From: Candidatus Woesearchaeota archaeon
GTDB taxonomy: Archaea; Nanobdellota; Nanobdellia; Woesearchaeales; GW2011-AR15
DNA: 21,969 bases
NCBI GenBank assembly: GCA_023701075.1
Contig: JAMPXQ010000005.1
Span: 1-21,969 of the forward strand
Reading direction: 5' to 3'
Part shown: positions 1-6,366 of the stretch, one piece after another
Layout of the letters: each line of letters opens with the position of its first letter
Position numbering within the stretch: position 1 is the first letter of the stretch
Notes under the pieces: generated by a model
What the model saw: the letters and a program-made list of their open reading frames with translations, nothing else
The model's database searches: none
What the model was told of the DNA's origin: nothing
Translations under genes and position numbers: made by a program

Positions 1-488
1 GGTCTAAAGACTATGTCTTGTGGTTTCCTTGCTTCAAAATATATAGGCAGCTTGATCTTCTCAAGCGGATAGATGCCTATGGCTGCTTTTTTCCTTCTCC
101 TGCAGAAAGTTATATGGAGCTTCTCCTGTATCTGCATTATCTCCCTTATCTTTTCATCATCAAGCTTTAGGTTCTTTATCAGGGCGCAGACAGTATAAGG
201 CCTTACATCCTTCATGTCTTTTGAGACGAAGACCTTTGCTCCGGATTTCTTCACATCATATTCCCTAAGGCCCTTGTTCACGCCGATGAAACTGCTAAGC
301 GCCCTTCCAAAACCCTGTTCAGAGAGCATATCCGGCCTATTTGGGAAAATCTCTACAATGATCTCGCTCTCATCCAGCTTCTCAAGATCAGTCCCAAGCA
401 TAGATATCCTGTCTTTGAGCTTGTCATCCGGAAGCTTCTTTCCTATGATCTTCTCCAATACTTTTCTGTTGATGTTTACTGTTGGCAT
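1..488 (-). CDS. pheT: Phenylalanyl-tRNA synthetase beta subunit, N-terminal part (cut by window edge)
   Basis: The ATG at 488 follows the pheS stop directly (TAAATG), and the frame runs open to the window edge, giving 162 codons of a protein that is normally about 550 residues in archaea. The start MPTVNINRKVLEKIIGKKLP, then EIFPNRPDMLSEQGFGRAL near residues 46-64 and FCRRRKKAAIGIYPLEKI near 129-146, match the archaeal/eukaryal PheT N-terminus (B1 region and start of B3/B4). With PheS it forms the alpha2-beta2 enzyme that charges tRNA-Phe. The absent part holds the editing and tRNA-binding domains. Zero spacing from pheS implies translational coupling. Identification is firm because of both sequence and gene order. 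Confidence 0.95.
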   Translation of the reverse strand, partial: MPTVNINRKVLEKIIGKKLPDDKLKDRISMLGTDLEKLDESEIIVEIFPNRPDMLSEQGFGRALSSFIGVNKGLREYDVKKSGAKVFVSKDMKDVRPYTVCALIKNLKLDDEKIREIMQIQEKLHITFCRRRKKAAIGIYPLEKIKLPIYFEARKPQDIVFR

Positions 489-2009
489 TTACTTCAACCA
501 CGCTTTCATTTCTCTTAGTTTCTTCAGATCATTCCTGTTGAGATCCCTTATGTCCTGTATGTCCCAATATTCAGTTATCATCCTTCCTAGTCCAAGACCC
601 CAAGCTAGTACAGGCACAGGTTCTCCAAAAAGTGGTTTTACGACTTCAGGCCGAAATATTCCGCTGCCTCCTAGTTCAACCCACTGTTTTTTTGTAGGGT
701 GCCATACATCCACTTCAGCGCTAGGTTCAGTATATGGGAAATGTCCTGGCCTTATCCTGACATCAGGGAAACCCATCTTCATGAAAAATTCTTTTAGGTA
801 GCCTAAGAGGTTGCTGAAATTGGCGTCAGGGTCAATGACAATGCCTTCAACCTGTTCAAATTCAAATAGGTGCTTCCAGTCAAGCGCTTCATTCCTGAAG
901 CACTTGCCTACAGCGAAAAACTTGGCAGGCAATTCATCTTTCTTGAGCCTTGATATTGTCTGGGCGCTAAGTACTGTTGTATGTGTCCTAAGGAGGTTCT
1001 CTTTTGATTTCTCGACGTCCCATTTCCCTCTCCAACCTAGGCTGCCGGTTGTCCAGCCGTTCTCATGCGTAGCCTTTATCTTCTTTGCAAGTTCGGCATC
1101 TATTATCTTCCCATCTTTTGGATTCTTTAAATAGAAAGTATCTTGCATCTCTCTTGCAGGGTGATCCTGGGGCACGAAAAGCGCATCAAGGTCCCAGAAG
1201 TTCGTCTGGACCATCTGCCCAGTCATCTCCCTAAATCCAAGTTCAAGCCAGATGCTCTTGATATATTCAATGACCTGATTGACAAAATGCCTTCTCCCTC
1301 CGCTTATCGCAGGGACATTTATCTCAACATCATAATGCCTGAAATCCTTTCCTTTATAGCTGCCTTCTTTGAGCATCTTGGAATCAAGCTTATCGATGAC
1401 CTCTTCATTCAATTTATTTAGGTCAATCTTCTTTCCGGCACTTGTGAGGAAGATGGCTCTCTCATTCCTATTGTCTTTTCTAAGGATATTTTTCCTTGAG
1501 AGAAGCTCGCTTGCAACCCTCTTAGAATCACTGTCCAGTTCCTTGAAGTCAAGCGGGAAATCATGTTTTAGGAATTTTTCTTCATCGCTCACAGCATCTA
1601 GAAGTTTCTTTCCGTTATCATTGATCTTTACAAGTATCTCTTTCTCTTTTCTTATCTCAACAGCATTCTTTTTCTTGAGAAGGCCGATGCAGATGTTGAG
1701 TTCATTAGGGTCAAGCTTTGCTTTTTCCCCAATTTTTTCAAGGCTCAGCTCATCATCGATGGCTTTTAGGAATCTTCTTTCAGGCAGCCCGATCTTCTTG
1801 TAATTGAGGCCATTGGAATCAAGCGTCAATATCTCTCTTTCTTTCTTGTCAATCTTAATGAGTTCCCTGTTCTCCATCCATTGGAGTGCTCTCATCACTT
1901 CGACATCCTTCATCCCTGTCTTTTTCACAAGGTCTTCAAAATCAATCCCCTCAGTGATATGGGGAAAGACTTTACGTTCCAAAGGATGGAGGCTTTTTTC
2001 GATGTCCAT
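489..2009 (-). CDS. pheS: Phenylalanyl-tRNA synthetase alpha subunit, archaeal type
   Basis: A 506-residue class II aminoacyl-tRNA synthetase subunit that makes Phe-AMP and transfers Phe to tRNA-Phe. The first ~200 residues contain several predicted winged-helix units (for example residues 5-60), as in archaeal and eukaryotic PheS. The catalytic core starts near residue 230 with GGRRHFVNQVIEYIKSIW (motif 1 region) and continues with QTNFWDLDALFVPQDHPARE, FAVGKCFRNEALDWKHLFEF (motif 2, with its Arg) and GLGLGRM at about 471-477 (motif 3). The start ATG at 2009 lies about 26 nt from the centre of a TATA-like CTATAAAAAT, so the transcript is probably leaderless. It heads an operon with pheT. Confidence 0.97.
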   Translation of the reverse strand: MDIEKSLHPLERKVFPHITEGIDFEDLVKKTGMKDVEVMRALQWMENRELIKIDKKEREILTLDSNGLNYKKIGLPERRFLKAIDDELSLEKIGEKAKLDPNELNICIGLLKKKNAVEIRKEKEILVKINDNGKKLLDAVSDEEKFLKHDFPLDFKELDSDSKRVASELLSRKNILRKDNRNERAIFLTSAGKKIDLNKLNEEVIDKLDSKMLKEGSYKGKDFRHYDVEINVPAISGGRRHFVNQVIEYIKSIWLELGFREMTGQMVQTNFWDLDALFVPQDHPAREMQDTFYLKNPKDGKIIDAELAKKIKATHENGWTTGSLGWRGKWDVEKSKENLLRTHTTVLSAQTISRLKKDELPAKFFAVGKCFRNEALDWKHLFEFEQVEGIVIDPDANFSNLLGYLKEFFMKMGFPDVRIRPGHFPYTEPSAEVDVWHPTKKQWVELGGSGIFRPEVVKPLFGEPVPVLAWGLGLGRMITEYWDIQDIRDLNRNDLKKLREMKAWLK

Positions 2010-2030
2010 TTCTAGTGCTAATAGTTGATT

Positions 2031-2040
2031 ATTTTTATAG
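2031..2040 (-). promoter_or_regulatory. TATA box of pheS-pheT
   Basis: CTATAAAAAT on the minus strand is centred about 26 nt before the pheS ATG. That is the usual TATA-to-transcription-start distance in archaea, so the mRNA probably begins at the start codon. Confidence 0.6.
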
Positions 2041-2164
2041 TTTTGTGAAATATAATGTCAGTTGGCAAGAGTTTTGATTTGATCTAATAATGAGACTATT
2101 GGATAATTCAGCTGAATGATTCAAGCAGATATCTTTAATAATTTAATTCCTTTTGATATGGCTG

Positions 2165-2170
2165 GGTGAT
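2165..2170 (+). promoter_or_regulatory. Shine-Dalgarno site GGTGAT that decides the start at 2175
   Basis: GGTGAT followed by four bases and ATG. The same site and spacing occur before proS and rpoK (minus strand), and GGTGGT-N4-ATG occurs before rrp41. A weak TATA-like TTTAATAAT lies at about 2134-2142. Confidence 0.6.
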
Positions 2171-2174
2171 TAAT

Positions 2175-2819
2175 ATGGATGATTTCAGAAATGAATATTT
2201 TAAGGAGGATGGAATTGTATTTGCCATGGGAGTGTATCCTTATTTATCCGTTGATATGGCAAAGCAAGGGCTTTTTGCATTAGATATTGAAGAATTGATA
2301 GAAAGGAGGATATCAACAGCCAAAGAAGAGGATAGTCGGTTCAGCGCAGCATGGTGGAATTACAGTTATTATTCACCACATGATTTTTTTATAGTAAGTC
2401 CAAAAAACGAGATAAAAATAGTGAAATCCAGCGGGATTATGGCTTATTTTGGGGTAGCAACACTATTGGGCGACAAAATTGACCTAAACTCACCTGAAAT
2501 TGCAAAAGAATTATTTGAACATGCTGAAGGATTTTCAATGTATGCAGGAACACCCTTTGATGAGATTATCTATGGATTGACAAGGCGTGCAAAGATGCCA
2601 AAGCCCTATCAACTTACTTTAAATGAAACATCAACTTTTCTTGAAGTAACATTGAAGCATGAACCTTTGTCAAGTGAATTGCCAAAACCACTTAGGGTGC
2701 ATATGGCATATTCTATGGGGGTACAAGAGCTTCAATATGGCGCAGGAATTACATTTGCAAAACTTGGGCAAAGTATTGGTGCGGCATTTATGCCAAAAAC
2801 TAGGCAAAGTCTTTTCTAG
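2175..2819 (+). CDS. Hypothetical protein, no recognised family
   Basis: A 214-residue soluble protein that I do not recognise. An in-frame GTG at 2166 would add three residues, but GGTGAT at 2165-2170 is a good Shine-Dalgarno site four bases before the ATG at 2175, so I start there. Visible traits: an aromatic patch AAWWNYSYYSPHDFF near residues 59-73, GIMAYFGVATLLG near 87-99, and a C-terminal MAYSMGVQELQYGAGITFAK. No signal peptide, Cys cluster or obvious catalytic motif is seen. It stands alone between pheS (divergent) and the His-rich block, and is visibly more A+T-rich than the housekeeping genes, consistent with an accessory origin. Function unknown. Confidence 0.75.
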   Translation: MDDFRNEYFKEDGIVFAMGVYPYLSVDMAKQGLFALDIEELIERRISTAKEEDSRFSAAWWNYSYYSPHDFFIVSPKNEIKIVKSSGIMAYFGVATLLGDKIDLNSPEIAKELFEHAEGFSMYAGTPFDEIIYGLTRRAKMPKPYQLTLNETSTFLEVTLKHEPLSSELPKPLRVHMAYSMGVQELQYGAGITFAKLGQSIGAAFMPKTRQSLF

Positions 2820-2938
2820 TTTTGTTAGGGGATTATTTCTTATTTCAAACAGGCAGGCAAGGTTTGCTTGCTTATTAAGAATATAGTAAGTATAGCCATT
2901 AGCAGGGTATTTTCGTTATTTTATTCAAGTTTATTAAT

Positions 2939-2994
2939 AGAAAATTATATAAACTCAATTAGTATAGAAATCACTATATTGGTATCTCTATAAA
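2939..2994 (+). promoter_or_regulatory. Promoter P1 with TTRGTAT direct repeat (twin of P2)
   Basis: The TATA box TTATATAAA is at 2945-2953. The 17 bases agaaaattatataaact (2939-2955) recur exactly at 6314-6330. Downstream lie TTAGTAT (2959-2965) and TTGGTAT (2979-2985), 20 bp apart. The predicted transcription start, about 26 nt after the TATA centre (near 2975), falls between the two repeats, which suits an operator. The leader to the ATG at 2995 would be about 20 nt, without a clear Shine-Dalgarno site. The rest of the 2820-2994 gap holds only a weak 5-bp hairpin (GCAAG/CTTGC, 2857-2871) and no gene I can support. Confidence 0.75.
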
Positions 2995-4824
2995 ATGAGC
3001 GGTCATGATGATCACGGTGGGGGACATGACGCAGGTCATGGAGGGGGGGATAGCCACAGCTCTGATTCACATGGTGGCGGACATGAAGCAGGCCACGATG
3101 TCCATGCAAGTCCAGGTGCATCTCATGGTGGTGGAGATAGCCACGGCGGCGGCCACGCAAAAAGCGGAGGCGGTCTTCTGTCATTGTTTTCAAAGAAGAA
3201 GAAGCATGAGCCTTCAGCAGATGAACTCCATCATGAGATCCATGAGCTTGAAGAGAAGTACAAATCCAAGATAAAGGCTGAGACAAATGGGGATCCTATC
3301 CTTGAGCGGTTGCATGAATTCGGATTTGCTCATGCTGAGAAAGACAAGAAAGGGAATATCACAGGTTGGGCAGGCCAGGAATCTTTTGAGAAATTCCAGC
3401 ATAGGATAGTGAAGACAGAATTTCCGACACCTTCAAGAAGATTCAGGCTCATGCTTGAATATCCTGATTTCAACATTGAGCAGACATATTACTGGTTCCT
3501 CCGTTATTACAATGAATCATGGGGCTTTGATAAGGTAGAGAAAGTCATTGATACTAACGCAGCGAGCGTCGCCTCTTCCCAGTTCGGCAACATGCAGTCA
3601 AGGATAGGCGCTCAGCAGAACCAGGCATCCCAATATCTTAAGGGTATCAGTGAGATGATAAAAGGTCTTTTCCAGATAGTGAGAGAAGTGAGAGTTATTG
3701 ATGAGAGGCTTCAGTATTACTATGACAGCGATGGCGATCCAAAAGGCATGAAAGAGACCAAGATAAGTTCAGAGATAGTCTTAAAGGGACTATGGATAGA
3801 TCAGGTAGAAGGAGGTTCAAAGAACCCTGGAAGCGTCTATGGTCTTGCGCAGACAATAGGATTCACAATCCTTCCTGATCTGTTTTTCAGGATAAAGGTG
3901 CAAGGCAGGGAGACGATTGAGCGTGACGTAGAGACATTGAAATTCAATGCAAAAGTGAAAGAGGTATTAAAAAGGAAATTGAGGCAGTATTATGAATGGA
4001 AATGGAGAACAAAAAAAGAGCTTGAAGCAAGAAGGAATTTCGAGATAAAGTACATGAAGCAGCATTATGATACGATAAAGATCTACATGGAATGGACAAA
4101 GCCATATCTTAGGAACATAAGGAGGCTGCAGCTATATGAGCATAATATGGAAAACCCTCACATAATCCATTCATTCGAGTCCCAGATACTGGAGATAGAG
4201 ACATTGTTCATCAGGGATGACTTCGGGGCTGGTGGTGGAAGCGCATCGGATAAAGGTGCAGCAGCAGTTATCTCTTTGCATCTTTTTTTTAGAGTAAAAC
4301 CAGAATTATCTTTTCATGCATATGAATACCAGAACAAAGGGCCTATACATACAGGTATGGCAGATGTTACAATCAGGGCATATTCATGGAAAAAAAGCCA
4401 AATAGAAAATTACAAGAAATACCGGCAGAACGATGATTTGGATCTGATGAGCAGCGTAGATGCTTCCATAAGTGCAGCAATGGATGCTCTAGGTGATGAT
4501 TTGAAGAAATACTTAAAAGAAGCAGACCCATCATTGTATTTTCCTGAGAAGCATAAAGGAGGGCATGAAGAGGAGCATGGTCCAGATAATTTTTTGACTC
4601 CTTTCTTGTCAATCTTCAAGGGATTTGGAGAATTATTTGGTTCATTTGGCGGAAACAAGAAGGAAGGAAAAAAGAAAAAAGAGAAGCCAGATGCAAAAGA
4701 TATTTTTAAACAGCATAAAATATCACATCGAGCTGAACATTTTGCAGCGGAAGCATGTTTTGAAGGATATCTAAGATATAAGATGGGACCAGGCGGGAAT
4801 CTTTACTGGGTGGACCCTGGATAG
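2995..4824 (+). CDS. Large orphan protein with His/Gly-rich N-terminal tail
   Basis: A 609-residue protein of unknown family. Residues 1-60 form a low-complexity tail of Gly, Ser, Asp and 12 His, including GGGDSHGGGH at 45-54, a likely metal-binding or flexible segment. A Lys-rich stretch follows (66-71), then a mostly alpha-helical, charged body (about 75-520) with FRLMLEYPDFNIEQTYYWFL near 150-169 and a long basic helix region near 310-400. Residues 519-528 are His/Glu-rich again, followed by a Phe/Gly-rich stretch (533-553), a Lys-rich run, and a C-terminus with the only Cys (588). I see no signal peptide and no clear membrane segment. It is transcribed from P1, and its 3' end converges on the peptide gene 25 bp away. 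Function unknown; a metal-related or structural role is a guess. Confidence 0.85.
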   Translation: MSGHDDHGGGHDAGHGGGDSHSSDSHGGGHEAGHDVHASPGASHGGGDSHGGGHAKSGGGLLSLFSKKKKHEPSADELHHEIHELEEKYKSKIKAETNGDPILERLHEFGFAHAEKDKKGNITGWAGQESFEKFQHRIVKTEFPTPSRRFRLMLEYPDFNIEQTYYWFLRYYNESWGFDKVEKVIDTNAASVASSQFGNMQSRIGAQQNQASQYLKGISEMIKGLFQIVREVRVIDERLQYYYDSDGDPKGMKETKISSEIVLKGLWIDQVEGGSKNPGSVYGLAQTIGFTILPDLFFRIKVQGRETIERDVETLKFNAKVKEVLKRKLRQYYEWKWRTKKELEARRNFEIKYMKQHYDTIKIYMEWTKPYLRNIRRLQLYEHNMENPHIIHSFESQILEIETLFIRDDFGAGGGSASDKGAAAVISLHLFFRVKPELSFHAYEYQNKGPIHTGMADVTIRAYSWKKSQIENYKKYRQNDDLDLMSSVDASISAAMDALGDDLKKYLKEADPSLYFPEKHKGGHEEEHGPDNFLTPFLSIFKGFGELFGSFGGNKKEGKKKKEKPDAKDIFKQHKISHRAEHFAAEACFEGYLRYKMGPGGNLYWVDPG

Positions 4825-4849
4825 ATACAACAATTCTAATTAAAAAAGT

Positions 4850-5110
4850 TTAATATCCATGATGATCTTCATGTCTATTAATGTATGTTTTTGGCATATA
4901 ATAGTTATCATGTGGAATATGTGCATCATAATGTCCTGGTGAATATCTGTGTTCGTGATAAGCTGCTCTATCGCGATGACCACCACCAAGGTAATAGTCT
5001 TCATGCCGATTTATATACATTTGTAGTGTTTTAACATCGATTTCAGCAGAAACAAACAGCAATTCTGCTAAATTTGCAGGAAGCATCGCCAAATTGACTT
5101 GTGTATTCAT
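4850..5110 (-). CDS. Candidate radical-SAM-modified peptide (RiPP precursor), His/Tyr-rich
   Basis: An 86-residue ORF on the same strand as, and 51 bp downstream of, a radical SAM gene. Residues 1-30 resemble a leader (LAMLPANLAELLFVSAEIDV, hydrophobic and acidic). Residues 32-86 are a core with 10 His and 10 Tyr in 55 residues, no Cys and no Trp. YINRHED occurs at 32-38 and again at 76-82. The two copies differ at five nucleotides in four codons, all synonymous, which argues for selection on the peptide. Gly-rich LGGGH follows the first copy. The ATG at 5110 has no clear Shine-Dalgarno site; TTTAAATTT near 5158-5166 might be its own TATA box. It could instead be a small metal-binding protein. 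The precursor role is inferred from size, composition and context. Confidence 0.65.
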   Translation of the reverse strand: MNTQVNLAMLPANLAELLFVSAEIDVKTLQMYINRHEDYYLGGGHRDRAAYHEHRYSPGHYDAHIPHDNYYMPKTYINRHEDHHGY

Positions 5111-5161
5111 TACGGTTATTATCTTCGGCTTTGATGTTTGGTTTAATTTTTTTTTTGAAAT

Positions 5162-6274
5162 TTAAATCACCTTTGCACTAATTAATAGTTCATTTAATCT
5201 CTTTCCGATTTTTTCTTTTAAATTTAACTTCGCTTCAACCATTGGGTCAACGCTATCAACTTCGCTATTAGCTAAAATAGCATTATGTAAACATCCAGGG
5301 AAGGAAATACCTTTTTTCAACATTCTTTGATTTCTTTTTCCTAAATATGTTCTTAATGATCCTTCAACAATATCTTTGTAGTCTTCTTCTTTAATATTAC
5401 CGAGTCTAAATTCTTCATCACCATCTAATGAGGTACAAGGATAAACATCTCCATTTGGTGAAATTGAAATTAAATTATTAATCTTATTGCTTTGACAAGG
5501 CATGTTAACCCAAGAACAACTGCCATATTTATTATCCATCTGCCTTACGGTGTCCTGTATTATTGAATTTATAGTGCTTTCAACATGCATTTTCTTTGGG
5601 TTTGTCAGCCATAACTCAAATATGTTATATAATGCATCTGCATATTCTTGGGGTGAGACTGCCAAGTCTAATCTGTTTTCCTTAGCATTTCCTCTATATG
5701 AGAGATAATTTAGTTGAAGCCCTACTTCTATTTCATTGCAAAATGTATAAAATTCAGCTAAATGATCTATATTATGTCTATTAACAACACAAATTAATCC
5801 GACTTTACCTCCTTCAGATTGATACGAAGTAATTCCTCTCATAATTTGTTTGAATGTTCCAATTCCACAAGCATATTTTCTCGTTAAATTATTTATTTCT
5901 TCGAGGCCATCAAGGCTAAATGAAACAGGAATATCTGCATCTAAAAGCATTCTTGCCCATTCTTTGGTCATTAGAGTGCCGTTAGACTGTATGCAATTAC
6001 TTAAATGGTAGCCTTCAGATTGCAATTCTTTAGTAATGTCTATAATTTCACTAAAAAATTGTTTTCCTGCTATCAATGGCTCTCCGCCAATCCATTCAAA
6101 TTCAACATATCTCTTTTTTGCATTTTCATACGCTGTAATCTGTCTCATGGCTTTCCTTATGATTGATGTTTCCATTAGCATTGAATCAGAAGCAGCATAT
6201 CCTGTCATATTATAACAATAAGTGCAACCATTGACATTACATTCATTGGTTGGTTTCATCATTACAACTGTCAT
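5162..6274 (-). CDS. Radical SAM enzyme with SPASM/twitch-type C-terminus, likely peptide maturase
   Basis: A 370-residue radical SAM protein of the peptide-maturase/anSME type. Cluster-binding cysteines at 12, 17 and 20 sit in CNVNGCTYCYN, a CX4CX2C pattern with one residue more than the usual CX3CX2C. IGGEP (about 62-66) fits the SAM-binding GGE motif, and SFSLDG (about 118-123) a core strand. The C-terminal part has C260-X14-G-X4-C280 (…SPNGDVYPC), then RLGNI and a lone Cys at 328, plus C253: the start of a SPASM domain without its later cysteines, so perhaps a twitch domain with one auxiliary cluster. A GTG at 6280 is possible, but the ATG at 6274 lies about 26 nt from a TATA box, so I read it as leaderless. 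It precedes the peptide gene, its probable substrate. Base composition is visibly A+T-richer than the flanking large genes. Confidence 0.88.
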   Translation of the reverse strand: MTVVMMKPTNECNVNGCTYCYNMTGYAASDSMLMETSIIRKAMRQITAYENAKKRYVEFEWIGGEPLIAGKQFFSEIIDITKELQSEGYHLSNCIQSNGTLMTKEWARMLLDADIPVSFSLDGLEEINNLTRKYACGIGTFKQIMRGITSYQSEGGKVGLICVVNRHNIDHLAEFYTFCNEIEVGLQLNYLSYRGNAKENRLDLAVSPQEYADALYNIFELWLTNPKKMHVESTINSIIQDTVRQMDNKYGSCSWVNMPCQSNKINNLISISPNGDVYPCTSLDGDEEFRLGNIKEEDYKDIVEGSLRTYLGKRNQRMLKKGISFPGCLHNAILANSEVDSVDPMVEAKLNLKEKIGKRLNELLISAKVI

Positions 6275-6294
6275 AATCACATAGAAAAAAAGAA

Positions 6295-6306
6295 TTAATA
6301 TAAAAA
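6295..6306 (-). promoter_or_regulatory. TATA box of the radical SAM gene
   Basis: TTTTTATATTAA on the minus strand is centred about 26 nt before the ATG at 6274. It lies back to back with promoter P2 in the 86-bp divergent gap, so the two directions could influence each other. Confidence 0.55.
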
Positions 6307-6313
6307 TCAGTAC

Positions 6314-6366
6314 AGAAAATTATATAAACTGGATTAGTATAGTCTTTAGGATATTAGTATCTAAAG
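6314..6366 (+). promoter_or_regulatory. Promoter P2 with TTAGTAT direct repeat (twin of P1)
   Basis: The TATA box TTATATAAA is at 6320-6328, inside 17 bases identical to P1. TTAGTAT occurs at 6334-6340 and 6354-6360, exactly 20 bp apart as in P1, and ATATTAGTATCT near the end matches ATATTGGTATCT of P1. The predicted start, near 6350, lies between the repeats. This suggests that one regulator controls both His-rich genes. Confidence 0.75.

Noticed and set aside
2659..2886. 75-codon plus-strand frame overlapping the end of the 2175 gene
   Set aside because: It overlaps the better supported frame and has neither a Shine-Dalgarno site nor a recognisable product.
3001..3170. Possible tandem repeat or CRISPR-like array in the GGH/GGGDSH coding region
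   Set aside because: The units are irregular and codons vary; it is low-complexity coding sequence, with no fixed repeat or spacer length. No CRISPR array was seen anywhere in the window.
2945..3286. His-rich frame on the minus strand opposite the 609-aa gene
   Set aside because: CAT and ATG are complementary in sequence, so His-rich DNA gives His/Met-rich shadow frames. This one overlaps the real gene and has no promoter or partner.
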